Shown: in pieces, positions 30,861 through 39,081 of the stretch
Layout of the letters: the number at the start of each line of letters is the position of its first letter
Position numbering within the stretch: position 1 is the stretch's first letter
Assembly (NCBI RefSeq): GCF_003992665.1
Contig: NZ_RZMX01000051.1
Location: forward strand, 139,794 to 203,793
Direction: 5' to 3'
DNA: 64,000 bases
Source of the DNA: Pelagibacterium montanilacus
GTDB lineage: Bacteria > Pseudomonadota > Alphaproteobacteria > Rhizobiales > Devosiaceae
Program-made: the position numbers and the translations under genes
Notes under the pieces: generated by a model
What the model was told of the DNA's origin: nothing
Database searches by the model: none
What the model saw: the letters and a program-made list of their open reading frames with translations, nothing else

Positions 30861-32036
30861 ATGAACGACCAGGATCAATCTAGCGCCGCGGCGCGCCGGC
30901 CGCATCGCCACACTGGCGACAACGACACACAAAGCCTCACCGAAAAGCGTCCATCGCTCTGGGACAGATTGCGGGCAATCGTGTCATCGAAATCCCCATC
31001 GCTGCGCAGCGATATCCAGGAGGCGCTCGACGCGCCCGAGGATGATCTGGACGGGGACAGCTTTTCCGCTTCCGAGCGGGCCATTCTTCAAAACGTGCTC
31101 AAGCTGGGCGGCATGCGCGTCGAGGACGTGATGGTGCCGCGTGCCGACATCGAGGCGGTCGACGCCGCGGTGGCGGTCGGCCACGTGATCTCCCGGTTCC
31201 GGGACGGCGGGCATTCCCGCATGCCGGTGTTCGAGGACACGCTCGACAACGTGATCGGCATGATCCACATCAAGGACGTGCTCGACAAGGTGACCGAGGA
31301 GGTCAAACCCGAAAAGGGCACTTCGGCCGGACCTGCCAACGGCAATGGCAACGCCTCGAACGGCGCGGGCAACGGAAACGGGAACGGCAACAGCAACGGG
31401 TCGAGCCCGGTGCGCTTTCTTTCGGCCTCGCTCAAGCAGAAGATCTCCAAGCTCGGGCTGGTGCGCAAGGTGCTGTTCGTGCCGCCCGCCATGCCCGTGA
31501 CCGAGCTGCTGGCCTCCATGCAGACCACCCGCATGCACATGGCGGTTGTCGTGGACGAATATGGCGGGACCGACGGGCTGGTGACCATCGAGGATCTGCT
31601 CGAGGCCGTTGTAGGGGATATCGAGGACGAGCACGACGAGGACGAGGCCGTGATGGTCCGTGCCGTGGGCGAGGATACCTACCTTGCCGACGCCCGGGTC
31701 GAGCTCGGCGAAGTGATCGACGTGGTGGGCTCGGATTTCGACCCCGGCGAACTGGCCGAGGACGTCGATACGCTCGGCGGGCTGGTCTTTGCGCTTGCAG
31801 GCCGGGTTCCGGTGCGCGGGGAAGTGCTCTCCCGGCTCAAGGGCTTCGAGATCGAGATCACGCGGGCCGATCCGCGCCGGGTGCGCCAAGTCCGGATCGT
31901 GCGGCGGCGGCGCAAGCTGCGCGGGCCTCTGGCAGCCGGCGCCAAGCCGGTGCGCGAGGCTCCGGCCAATGCTGAGACCGAAGCGCCGGCCCCAACGCCC
32001 GAAGACGAACAGGTCAACAGCCAGGCCGCCGAATAG
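30861..32036 (+). CDS. CBS-domain hemolysin/CorC-family protein
   Basis: 391 residues. Two CBS domains (VEDVMVPRADIEAVD; VVVDEYGGTDGLVTIEDLLEAVVG) and a C-terminal CorC_HlyC domain (DTLGGLVFALAGRVPVRGE). There is no transmembrane DUF21 domain, so it is the soluble CorC type linked to ion transport or the envelope. A Gly/Asn-rich low-complexity linker (about residues 159-180) separates the CBS domains. An in-frame GTG at 30810 is possible, but AAGGAG abuts it with no spacing. The usual next gene, lnt, is absent. Confidence 0.88.
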   Translation: MNDQDQSSAAARRPHRHTGDNDTQSLTEKRPSLWDRLRAIVSSKSPSLRSDIQEALDAPEDDLDGDSFSASERAILQNVLKLGGMRVEDVMVPRADIEAVDAAVAVGHVISRFRDGGHSRMPVFEDTLDNVIGMIHIKDVLDKVTEEVKPEKGTSAGPANGNGNASNGAGNGNGNGNSNGSSPVRFLSASLKQKISKLGLVRKVLFVPPAMPVTELLASMQTTRMHMAVVVDEYGGTDGLVTIEDLLEAVVGDIEDEHDEDEAVMVRAVGEDTYLADARVELGEVIDVVGSDFDPGELAEDVDTLGGLVFALAGRVPVRGEVLSRLKGFEIEITRADPRRVRQVRIVRRRRKLRGPLAAGAKPVREAPANAETEAPAPTPEDEQVNSQAAE

Positions 32037-32059
32037 CCAGCCGGCCCTCACCTTCAAAC

Positions 32060-32220
32060 GCCTGTCCCGATTCAATCGGGGCAGGCATTTTCCCGGGATC
32101 GCTCTAAGTAATTGATTTCACAAGGCTCCAGGAAACGTATTGTCCTGGAAACGCTCTAAGTCTTTGATGTGTCGCGTTTCCGAACCGGAAACGTGTTTCC
32201 ACTTTTCCCGGACACGCTCT
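32060..32220. repeat. Composite palindromic repeat, copy 4 (rearranged)
   Basis: Tandem pieces of the repeat family: a palindrome GCCTGTCCCGATT/AATCGGGGCAGGC ending in GATCGCTCT, an unrelated-looking middle segment with CAGGAAACG/CCTGGAAACGCTCT, and then a standard right half (AAGTCTTTGATGTGTCGCGTTTCCGAACC and onward). The left palindrome resembles the family (CCTG..GATTxAATC) but its centre has changed on both arms. It fills the convergent corC/regA gap. Confidence 0.7.
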
Positions 32221-32770
32221 AACGCGGCGCGCGCTTGGCGAGGATACGCTGGAGCGTGCGGCGGTGCATGTTGAGCCGGCGTGCGGTTTCAGAGACATTG
32301 CGGTCGCACAGCTCGTAGACGCGCTGGATATGCTCCCAGCGCACCCGGTCTGCGGACATGGGATTGTCGGGCGGCTCGGGCCGGACCTGTTCGCCGGCCA
32401 GAAGCGCCTTGACCACGTCATCGGCATCTGCAGGCTTGGCGAGATAATCCACCGCGCCCAGTTTGACCGCCGTTACCGCCGTGGCGATATTGCCATAGCC
32501 GGTGAGCACGACGGCGCGCGCCTCGGGGCGCCTTTCATGCAGGCTGGAGACGACTTCGAGACCGTTTCCGTCCTCGAGCCGCAGGTCGACCACAGCGAAG
32601 GCGGGCGGGTCACCCTTGACCGCGGCCAGACCGGCCGCAACCGTATCGGCAATCGTGACGAGAAAGCCGCGCTTTTCCATGGCGCGATGCAGGCGGGTCA
32701 GGAACGGCTTGTCGTCATCGACAAGCAGCAGGGTTCTGTCCTTGTCCTCACGCTCACTCAGATCGGTCAT
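32219..32770 (-). CDS. regA: Redox response regulator RegA/ActR/PrrA family
   Basis: About 183 residues. Receiver domain with LLLVDDD, the phospho-acceptor Asp in FAVVDLRLEDG, Thr in VVLTGYG and Lys in YLAKPAD. The C-terminal Fis-type helix-turn-helix (NVSETARRLNMHRRTLQRIL) is nearly invariant in RegA/ActR proteins. These regulate respiration, carbon and nitrogen fixation genes in response to redox state. A GTG three codons upstream is an alternative start. Downstream of regB, from which it is separated by a repeat. Confidence 0.92.
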   Translation of the reverse strand: MTDLSEREDKDRTLLLVDDDKPFLTRLHRAMEKRGFLVTIADTVAAGLAAVKGDPPAFAVVDLRLEDGNGLEVVSSLHERRPEARAVVLTGYGNIATAVTAVKLGAVDYLAKPADADDVVKALLAGEQVRPEPPDNPMSADRVRWEHIQRVYELCDRNVSETARRLNMHRRTLQRILAKRAPR

Positions 32771-32852
32771 GTTGCGCACTCTTTGTTCGTCCTGCGAGCA
32801 TATATCGCCAATCGGCTCTCAAGGTCAAAAACACCGAGGATCGGCCTTGCCT

Positions 32853-32952
32853 AGAGCTCGTGTTCCGACTGGATCAGAACAGACGCTCCAAGTCTTTGAT
32901 TTGGCGCGTTTCCCAACCGGAAAGCTGTTTCCATTTTTCCTGGAGATGCTCT
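32853..32952. repeat. Palindromic intergenic repeat, copy 5
   Basis: Diverged member of the family: GTGTTCCGACTGGATCAGAACAGA in place of the clean palindrome, then AAGTCTTTGATTTGGCGCGTTTCC and a GATGCTCT end. It lies in the 262-base space between regB and regA. Confidence 0.8.
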
Positions 32953-33032
32953 GACCAAGGTTGATACGCCCTAAGGGTTGCTTGGGATCGGGCACAAAAT
33001 GCCGCAGCGCGGGGAAAGCAGGCGCTTTGGTC

Positions 33033-34382
33033 TCAGCCATGATCGGGCTCGGCATCGGCCAGAGCGGCGCGCGACCAGGTGATCTCCACGCTCGCATGAC
33101 CGCTCGAGCGCATATTGGCGAATTTGAGTTGCGCTCCGGCGCGCTCGAGAAGGGTCTTGGCGATGAACACGCCCAGCCCCAGCCCGCCCGCCCCGTCCGG
33201 GCCCCTGGGGTCGTGCGCACCCTTTTCGCGCCAGCGGGTGGTGAGGTAGGGCTCGCCGAGCCGGCTGAGAAACTCGGGCGGAAAGCCGGGACCGTCATCG
33301 GCGATGGTGACCATGAGGTCGCGTTCGTCCCAGGCGGCGCTGATCCGCACGTCCGCGTGCGCGAACTGAACGGCGTTCTCGATGATGTTGCCCAGGCCAT
33401 AGAGCAGGGCGACATTGCGGATGAAGACCGGCTCGGGCCCGCTGGTCCGGGTGCGCACAATCGATATCTGCTTGCCCGCGGCCTCGGCGGAGCGCTCATG
33501 GGGTTTGGCCAGTTCAGCCAGAACGTCGGTCACCGGCGCCTGATCGAAGATGTCGGCGCCCGCCGGGCGCAGATTGCGAAGACGGCCCAGGATGGCACGG
33601 CAGCGCGCGACCTGCTCGAGGATGAGATCCATGTCCTCGGCCAGTTCCCCATCTGCGACGTCCCTGCGCATCTCCTTGGCGGCAAGAGCGATGGTTGCGA
33701 GCGGGGTGCCCAGCTCGTGTGCGGCGGCGGCGGCCAGCCCGTCGAGCGCGGAGAGCTGCTGCTGGCGCGAGAGCGCCAGTTCGGTCACCGCCAGCGCATC
33801 GTCGAGCTGGCGCGCCTCGTGAGCGACCTTGCTGGTGTAGCCCGCCATGAACGCCACTCCGCACAAAAGCGCCGTCCACATGCCCAGCAGATAGAGCGGA
33901 GGCGGAGTGAAGGGCTGCGCCGGGTCCCAGGGCAACGGGAGGTGGGTGACCGCCAGAACCGTGGCGATCACGGCGACCAGAGCGGCAAGAAGTATGGTCT
34001 CGCGCGTGGGCAGGGTCGAGGCGGAGACTGACACCGGCGCCAGGAGCAGCAGCGCGAAGGGATTGCCCAGCCCGCCGGTGAGATAGAGCAGGCCGCCGAC
34101 CTGCAGGCAGTCATAGGCCAATTGGAGAAAGGCGAGGCGACTGGTGGGACGATGGGCAGGCCCGAACCGGACCAGGAGGCCGATATTGAGCAGCACCGAA
34201 ACCCCGATCAGCACGAGGCACTGGGCGATAGGCAATTGATAGCCCAGCCCGAAATGCACGACCAGCACGCTGATCGCCTGTCCCCCGAGCGCCAGCCAGC
34301 GCAGCAGAACAAGGGTGGCAAGGCGCAGGGGATGGGCCGGGCGGGCCACCTGACCTGCCCTCGTGGCAGCGTCAACGGTCAT
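33033..34382 (-). CDS. regB: Redox sensor histidine kinase RegB/ActS/PrrB family
   Basis: 449 residues with about six membrane segments in residues 20-185. The quinone-sensing heptapeptide GGLGNPF is at 103-109. The H-box AAAAHELGTPLATI has His222, and Cys261 in ARCRAIL corresponds to the redox-active Cys265 of Rhodobacter RegB. The C-terminal ATPase has NIIENAVQFA, DDGPGFP and GLGLGVFI. Start at MTVDAATRAG; upstream open frame is non-conserved. Upstream of regA on the same strand. Confidence 0.93.
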   Translation of the reverse strand: MTVDAATRAGQVARPAHPLRLATLVLLRWLALGGQAISVLVVHFGLGYQLPIAQCLVLIGVSVLLNIGLLVRFGPAHRPTSRLAFLQLAYDCLQVGGLLYLTGGLGNPFALLLLAPVSVSASTLPTRETILLAALVAVIATVLAVTHLPLPWDPAQPFTPPPLYLLGMWTALLCGVAFMAGYTSKVAHEARQLDDALAVTELALSRQQQLSALDGLAAAAAHELGTPLATIALAAKEMRRDVADGELAEDMDLILEQVARCRAILGRLRNLRPAGADIFDQAPVTDVLAELAKPHERSAEAAGKQISIVRTRTSGPEPVFIRNVALLYGLGNIIENAVQFAHADVRISAAWDERDLMVTIADDGPGFPPEFLSRLGEPYLTTRWREKGAHDPRGPDGAGGLGLGVFIAKTLLERAGAQLKFANMRSSGHASVEITWSRAALADAEPDHG

Positions 34383-34523
34383 CGCACTGCCCCCGAATGA
34401 GCTGCGCGCGGAGGGGTGGGGACGGGACAAACCGATTTCAAGAGGCGAAAGTTGGGTCCCGAACGCTTGATCGGCCCCTGCGAACCCCCAGATATCAGAA
34501 GTTCGAGACTGGAGTGAAACGAC

Positions 34524-34949
34524 ATGAACACTGCTCTGATCAAACCCCAATGGTCTGCCCTGACCATCGCGCTGATGGTGCTGGGCTTCATCGTATTCTG
34601 GCCGCTCGGTCTGGCCATGCTCGCCTATATTCTCTGGGGTGAGTATTTCGGGGGATCGCGCGAGCGCGCGGAAACCTGGCTCAAGTCCCAAAAGGGCAAG
34701 TTCGGCCACAAAGCCTCCCACCGCAAGGCCTCATATGGCCGCACCGGCAACGCTGCGTTCGACGATTACCGCGACGAGCAGCTGCGCCGGCTGGAAGAAG
34801 AACGCCAGCGGCTCGAGGAAGAACGCGCAGCTTTCGAGGAGTATCTCGATACGCTTGCCAAAGCCCGCGACCGCGAAGAGTTCGACCGCTTCATGGCCGA
34901 GCGCCGCGCAACGACCCGCACCGATTACGGGGACGGGCACACCGCCTGA
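34524..34949 (+). CDS. DUF2852-family membrane protein
   Basis: 141 residues. One N-terminal hydrophobic segment (about 13-38, ending IVFWPLGLAMLAYILWGEY), then a basic stretch and a long charged helix (DEQLRRLEEERQRLEEERAAFEEYLDTL) likely to be coiled coil. It matches DUF2852, common in rhizobia, function unknown. Divergent from regB and ended by a clear terminator. Confidence 0.82.
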   Translation: MNTALIKPQWSALTIALMVLGFIVFWPLGLAMLAYILWGEYFGGSRERAETWLKSQKGKFGHKASHRKASYGRTGNAAFDDYRDEQLRRLEEERQRLEEERAAFEEYLDTLAKARDREEFDRFMAERRATTRTDYGDGHTA

Positions 34950-34952
34950 GCA

Positions 34953-34978
34953 AAGGGCCGGATCTTCCGGCCCTTTTT
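34953..34978 (+). terminator. Rho-independent terminator
   Basis: Stem AAGGGCCGGA / TCCGGCCCTT with a 3-base loop, running directly into TTTTT. It begins 4 bases after the stop of the DUF2852 gene. Confidence 0.9.
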
Positions 34979-35120
34979 GCGTTGCACTCCCGGGCGGGCG
35001 TCCCTGTGGCGCCTGCCCGTTTTTTGATGTTTGACCTTGTGGCGGACTGGCGCACAATGGGGTGAGCGGGCCCTCCGAATCGCCTGCCATTGCCCCGAAA
35101 TTCAGCACCACCAGACCCCG

Positions 35121-35858
35121 ATGTCCCTGCGCGCCCTGTTCCGCTCGCCCGTGCCCGACACCACCAGCCTCGCCCTCCCGGGGCGCGAAGTCACGGTGCG
35201 CGTGCGGGTCAATGCGCGTGCGCGGCGCTACCGGCTGTCCTTTGCCCCGGACGGCTGCCCGGTGCTGACCTTTCCAAAGGGCGGGCGCTGGGCCGAGGCC
35301 ACGGCCTTTCTCAGGCGCAATGCGGGCTGGCTCGATGCGCGGATCGATCGCCATCAAGAGCGCCCCCGGCTCGTTGCCGGCGCCGTGATGCCGCTGCGCG
35401 GGATCGACCATGTCCTGGTGGCCAGGGGCACGATCCGGGGCAAGGTCGAGCGCTACGAGACCCATGACGGGCCAGCCCTGAGCGTGCCGGGCGAACCGGA
35501 CCATTTCACCCGGCGGCTGGTGGACTGGCTCAAGGCCGAGGCCAGGGCCGATCTCGACGCGCGCTGCGCGGTGCACGCCCGTACGCTCGAGGTGCGCATT
35601 TCCGGGCTCACGATCCGCGACCAGTCGGGGCGCTGGGGGTCATGTTCGAGCGCGCGGTCGCTGAGCTTCAACTGGCGGCTGGTGTTGGCGCCCCCTCATG
35701 TGCTCGACTACGTCGCGGCCCATGAAGTGGCCCATATTCTCGAGATGAACCATTCCCAGGCGTTCTGGGACACCGTGGCGCGCGCGCTGCCCGATTACCG
35801 CCAGGGCAAGGCCTGGCTTACGCGCCATGGCGCGGGGCTGATGGTAGTGGGGCGCTAA
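35121..35858 (+). CDS. YgjP/SprT-like zinc metallopeptidase (M48-type)
   Basis: 245 residues, cytoplasmic. The zinc site HEVAHILEMNHSQAF lies in the C-terminal third (HExxH with a third His five residues on), and DQSGRWGSCSS precedes it, both characteristic of the YgjP/DUF45 family. The physiological target is unknown. The start at MSLRALFRS is taken because the 30 upstream codons include no conserved sequence and begin near the terminator. Confidence 0.85.
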   Translation: MSLRALFRSPVPDTTSLALPGREVTVRVRVNARARRYRLSFAPDGCPVLTFPKGGRWAEATAFLRRNAGWLDARIDRHQERPRLVAGAVMPLRGIDHVLVARGTIRGKVERYETHDGPALSVPGEPDHFTRRLVDWLKAEARADLDARCAVHARTLEVRISGLTIRDQSGRWGSCSSARSLSFNWRLVLAPPHVLDYVAAHEVAHILEMNHSQAFWDTVARALPDYRQGKAWLTRHGAGLMVVGR

Positions 35859-35870
35859 AAGCGGTTCAGC

Positions 35871-36437
35871 TCAGTCGAAGATTTCGTCTGGATAGACGCC
35901 CCAGAGCGCGTCCTGATCGACAAAGCCGTCATAGCTGGCGGTGCGCCCGTCCGGGTCGGTGTGGTTGAGCCGCACCGAGCAGGCCGTGGAATCGCAGCTT
36001 CTCACCTCAACCATCATGCCGGGAGAAAGCCAGGCCCGCGTGGGTTCGTCCGGGCCCGCGCCGCGGCGCAGGGCGATGGTTGAGTCCGCGGTCCAGGGGG
36101 CAACAAGCGCAGTGCGGGTGCCGGCCAGAAGGCTCTGGTGGAGCCAGCCCTCATCGCCGTCCACGTCTCTTATCCGCCGCCAGGTGTCGAATTCCTGGGT
36201 GATCTCGACTGGAACGCCCGGGCGCACGAAGACGAAGGCGATGTCATAGCGCGTGCCCGGCCCAACCCGCACATTGACCGGGGACGAGCGCACCGACACG
36301 AACCGTGGCAATGGCAGGCCCGAGGGCCCTTCGGTGGTCTGGGCGCCGGCGGGCGAAGACACAAGGGGCAGGCCGACCGGCGTTAGCGCCAGTGCCGCAA
36401 GCAGGCAGGCGAGGAGAGGCAGGATACGGCGGCGCAT
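35871..36437 (-). CDS. Secreted SH3-domain protein
   Basis: 188 residues with a signal peptide (MRRRILPLLACLLAALAL, probable cleavage after AGA near 33). Two bacterial SH3-like repeats follow: VNVRVGPGTRYDIAFVF and the less regular TIALRRGAGPDEPTRAWL. Such periplasmic SH3 proteins often bind cell-wall peptides. A TTG three codons upstream is an alternative start. Convergent with the peptidase gene. Confidence 0.8.
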   Translation of the reverse strand: MRRRILPLLACLLAALALTPVGLPLVSSPAGAQTTEGPSGLPLPRFVSVRSSPVNVRVGPGTRYDIAFVFVRPGVPVEITQEFDTWRRIRDVDGDEGWLHQSLLAGTRTALVAPWTADSTIALRRGAGPDEPTRAWLSPGMMVEVRSCDSTACSVRLNHTDPDGRTASYDGFVDQDALWGVYPDEIFD

Positions 36438-36586
36438 CAGTGTCAATGTGAAGACTCGCTTGAAGACCGGCGGGGTTGGGGGGGCCTGGGAGCCCTTCTC
36501 TTTTCCCGATCACTACGATAGATGACCTTAATGGTCGCTGAAAGGATTCCCAATGCAGCGCGCTATGGCGCAAAAATGGTCATCTT

Positions 36587-37636
36587 GTGACTGAGACGCG
36601 CCCGAGGGTGATCGTCACGCGCCGCCTGCCCGACCAGATCGAGGCGCGCATGGCCGATCTGTTCGACGCCCGGTTCAACCGATCGGACGTTCCCTATGGG
36701 GCAGAGGACCTGATCGCTGCGCTCGATGGTGCGACGGTTCTGGTGTCCTCGATCACCGACCGGATCGATGCCGCCCTGATTGGCGCGCTTCCCAGATCGG
36801 TGCGGCTGGTCGCCCAGTTCGGCAATGGGTTCGACAATATCGACATCGATGCCGCCTATGGCGCGGGCCTGACGGTGACCAACACCCCTTCGGTTCTGAC
36901 CGAGGACAGCGCTGACATGGCCATGGCCTTGATGCTTTCGGTGCCCCGCAGGCTGGCCGAGGGCGCGCAGGTGCTGCTGGGCGACGGAACATGGCCCGGC
37001 TGGGCGCCCACCTGGATGCTGGGCCGACGGATCGGGGGCAAGGCGCTGGGGATCGTGGGCCTTGGGCGCATCGGCACGGCGGTGGCGCGGCGTGCGCGCG
37101 CCTTCGGACTCGCCATCCATTATCACGGGCCGTCCCGCAAGCCGGCGCAGGTCGAGGACGCGCTTGGCGCGCGCTATTGGCCCGATCTCGACGACATGCT
37201 GGGGGCAGTCGATATCGTTTCGCTGCACACACCCCACACCCGCGAGACGTTCAACATCCTCTCTGCCGAACGGCTGGCCGCAATGCGGGCGGGGGCCGTA
37301 CTCGTCAACATTTCGCGGCCCGAGCTGGTCGACGAGGCGGCCCTTGCGCGCGAGATCGGCTCGGGCCGGCTCGCCGGGGCGGCGCTCGATGTCTTTGAGC
37401 ACAAGAAGGGCGTCAATCGCGACCTTCTGGAGCTGGCGCGCGGGCACAGGGTCGTCCTGACCCCGCATATGGGATCGGCCACGCTCGAGGGCCGGATCGA
37501 GATGGGCGAAACCGTCATCGTCAACATCCGCACCTTCCTTGACGGGCACCCCCCGCCCCACCGTGTGCTTCCTGCCGCACCCCAGCCCGGCGCGGGGCAG
37601 CCGGCTGCAGACCCATCACGCCAGCCAGGGGCCTAG
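36587..37636 (+). CDS. D-isomer-specific 2-hydroxyacid dehydrogenase (GyaR-like)
   Basis: 349 residues. NAD(P)-binding GLGRIGTAVARRA, catalytic Arg in NISRPELVDE, Glu in ALDVFEHKKGV and His in LTPHMGSAT. The family reduces glyoxylate or hydroxypyruvate or oxidises D-glycerate; the substrate is uncertain. The start is GTG, with no good Shine-Dalgarno. The last 30 residues are Pro/Gln/Ala-rich and unlike the family core. It ends 2 bases before the phosphomannomutase gene. Confidence 0.87.
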   Translation: MTETRPRVIVTRRLPDQIEARMADLFDARFNRSDVPYGAEDLIAALDGATVLVSSITDRIDAALIGALPRSVRLVAQFGNGFDNIDIDAAYGAGLTVTNTPSVLTEDSADMAMALMLSVPRRLAEGAQVLLGDGTWPGWAPTWMLGRRIGGKALGIVGLGRIGTAVARRARAFGLAIHYHGPSRKPAQVEDALGARYWPDLDDMLGAVDIVSLHTPHTRETFNILSAERLAAMRAGAVLVNISRPELVDEAALAREIGSGRLAGAALDVFEHKKGVNRDLLELARGHRVVLTPHMGSATLEGRIEMGETVIVNIRTFLDGHPPPHRVLPAAPQPGAGQPAADPSRQPGA

Positions 37637-37638
37637 CC

Positions 37639-39081
37639 ATGGGGGACCGATCGGATATCGCGTTCGGCACCTCGGGCCTGCGCGGACCCGCCTCCGGGTT
37701 CGACGCAGCGCTTGTGGATGCCCATGTGGCGGCCTTTGCGCGCGTGTGTCTCGAGCCGCATCACAATCGGCTGCTGATCGGGCGGGACCTGCGGGCCTCA
37801 AGCCCGGAGATCGCGGCTCTGGTTGCGGCCAGCGCCGTCCGGCTGGGACTCGCGCCGATCGATTGCTGTGCGGTTCCCACCCCGGCCCTGGCGCTGGCGG
37901 CCGCGCGGGCAGGCATGCCCGCGATCATGGTGACGGGCAGCCATATCCCCGCCGACCGGAACGGGCTCAAATTCTACCGCCCCGAAGGCGAGTTGCGCAA
38001 AGCCGACGAGGGGCCGATCGCACGGATTGCGGCCGATCTTCTGGCTGCCGATGGCTTGCCAGACCGCTTGCCGGACCCGATGTTGCCATCGCCGGCCGGC
38101 GAGGACGCGGCGGAGCGCTATTGCCGGCGGTTCACCGACTGGTTTGCGCCCGATGCGCTTGCCGGGCTCACGATCGGGGTGTTCGAGCACTCCTCGGTGG
38201 GGCGCGACCTGCTCGTTGCCATTATCGAGGCGCTTGGTGCCACCTGTCACAGGTTCGGGAAAAGCGAGTCCTTCATTGCGGTCGACACCGAAGCGGTGGA
38301 CGCCGAACATCTTGCGCAGATCAGCGCGGAAATCGCACGGCATGGGCTGGACTGCGTGGTCAGCACCGATGGCGACGCCGACCGGCCGCTGCTGGTGGAC
38401 GGGGCGGGACGCCAGATCGCCGGGGATGTGCTCGGGGCGCTGACCGCGCGGGCACTGGGGATCGAGGCGATCGTCACCCCCATCACCTCGACCACAGCAC
38501 TCGAGGCGTCGGGGTGGTTTGCGCGCGTCGTGCGCACCCGGATCGGATCGCCCTATGTCGTGGAGGCCATGGAGGCACTCGGGGATCGGCCGGTTCTGGG
38601 GTTCGAGGCCAATGGGGGCGTGCTGACCCTGGGCACGGTGCATAGCGGGGAGCGAGAGCTGGGGCCGCTGGTGACCCGGGACGCGGTGCTGCCGCTGGTT
38701 GCGGTGCTTGCCGCATCCGTTGCCGCCAGCCGTACCCTGACCGAAATGGCCGCGGACTTGCCCGCCAGAATCATGGCGGCCGACAGGGTGCGCGATGTCG
38801 ATCCAGAATCGGGGACGCGGTTTCTCGACAGAATACAAAAGGACCGCGCGGCGCGCAGCAAGCTCCATGCCGAACTTGCCGGCGTTGCGGCCATCGATCT
38901 GACCGACGGGGTGCGGCTGACGCTTCAGGATGGCCGGATCGTCCATTTCAGGCAGTCGGGCAATGCGCCGGAAATGCGCTGCTATGTCGAGACCGGTTCG
39001 GCCGGCGAGACGGCCGAGCTCCTCGGAGCGCTGATCGCGCGCATGAAAGACAGTCTGGGCGAGGAGATCGAGAGCAGATGA
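37639..39081 (+). CDS. Phosphomannomutase/phosphoglucomutase
   Basis: 480-residue alpha-D-phosphohexomutase interconverting mannose-6- and mannose-1-phosphate. The phosphoserine loop is VTGSHIPADRNG, the metal loop STDGDADRPLL, the sugar-specificity loop GFEANGGVL and the phosphate-binding loop RQSGNAPEMR. It overlaps manC by ATGA; together they make GDP-mannose from mannose-6-phosphate. Confidence 0.9.
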   Translation: MGDRSDIAFGTSGLRGPASGFDAALVDAHVAAFARVCLEPHHNRLLIGRDLRASSPEIAALVAASAVRLGLAPIDCCAVPTPALALAAARAGMPAIMVTGSHIPADRNGLKFYRPEGELRKADEGPIARIAADLLAADGLPDRLPDPMLPSPAGEDAAERYCRRFTDWFAPDALAGLTIGVFEHSSVGRDLLVAIIEALGATCHRFGKSESFIAVDTEAVDAEHLAQISAEIARHGLDCVVSTDGDADRPLLVDGAGRQIAGDVLGALTARALGIEAIVTPITSTTALEASGWFARVVRTRIGSPYVVEAMEALGDRPVLGFEANGGVLTLGTVHSGERELGPLVTRDAVLPLVAVLAASVAASRTLTEMAADLPARIMAADRVRDVDPESGTRFLDRIQKDRAARSKLHAELAGVAAIDLTDGVRLTLQDGRIVHFRQSGNAPEMRCYVETGSAGETAELLGALIARMKDSLGEEIESR

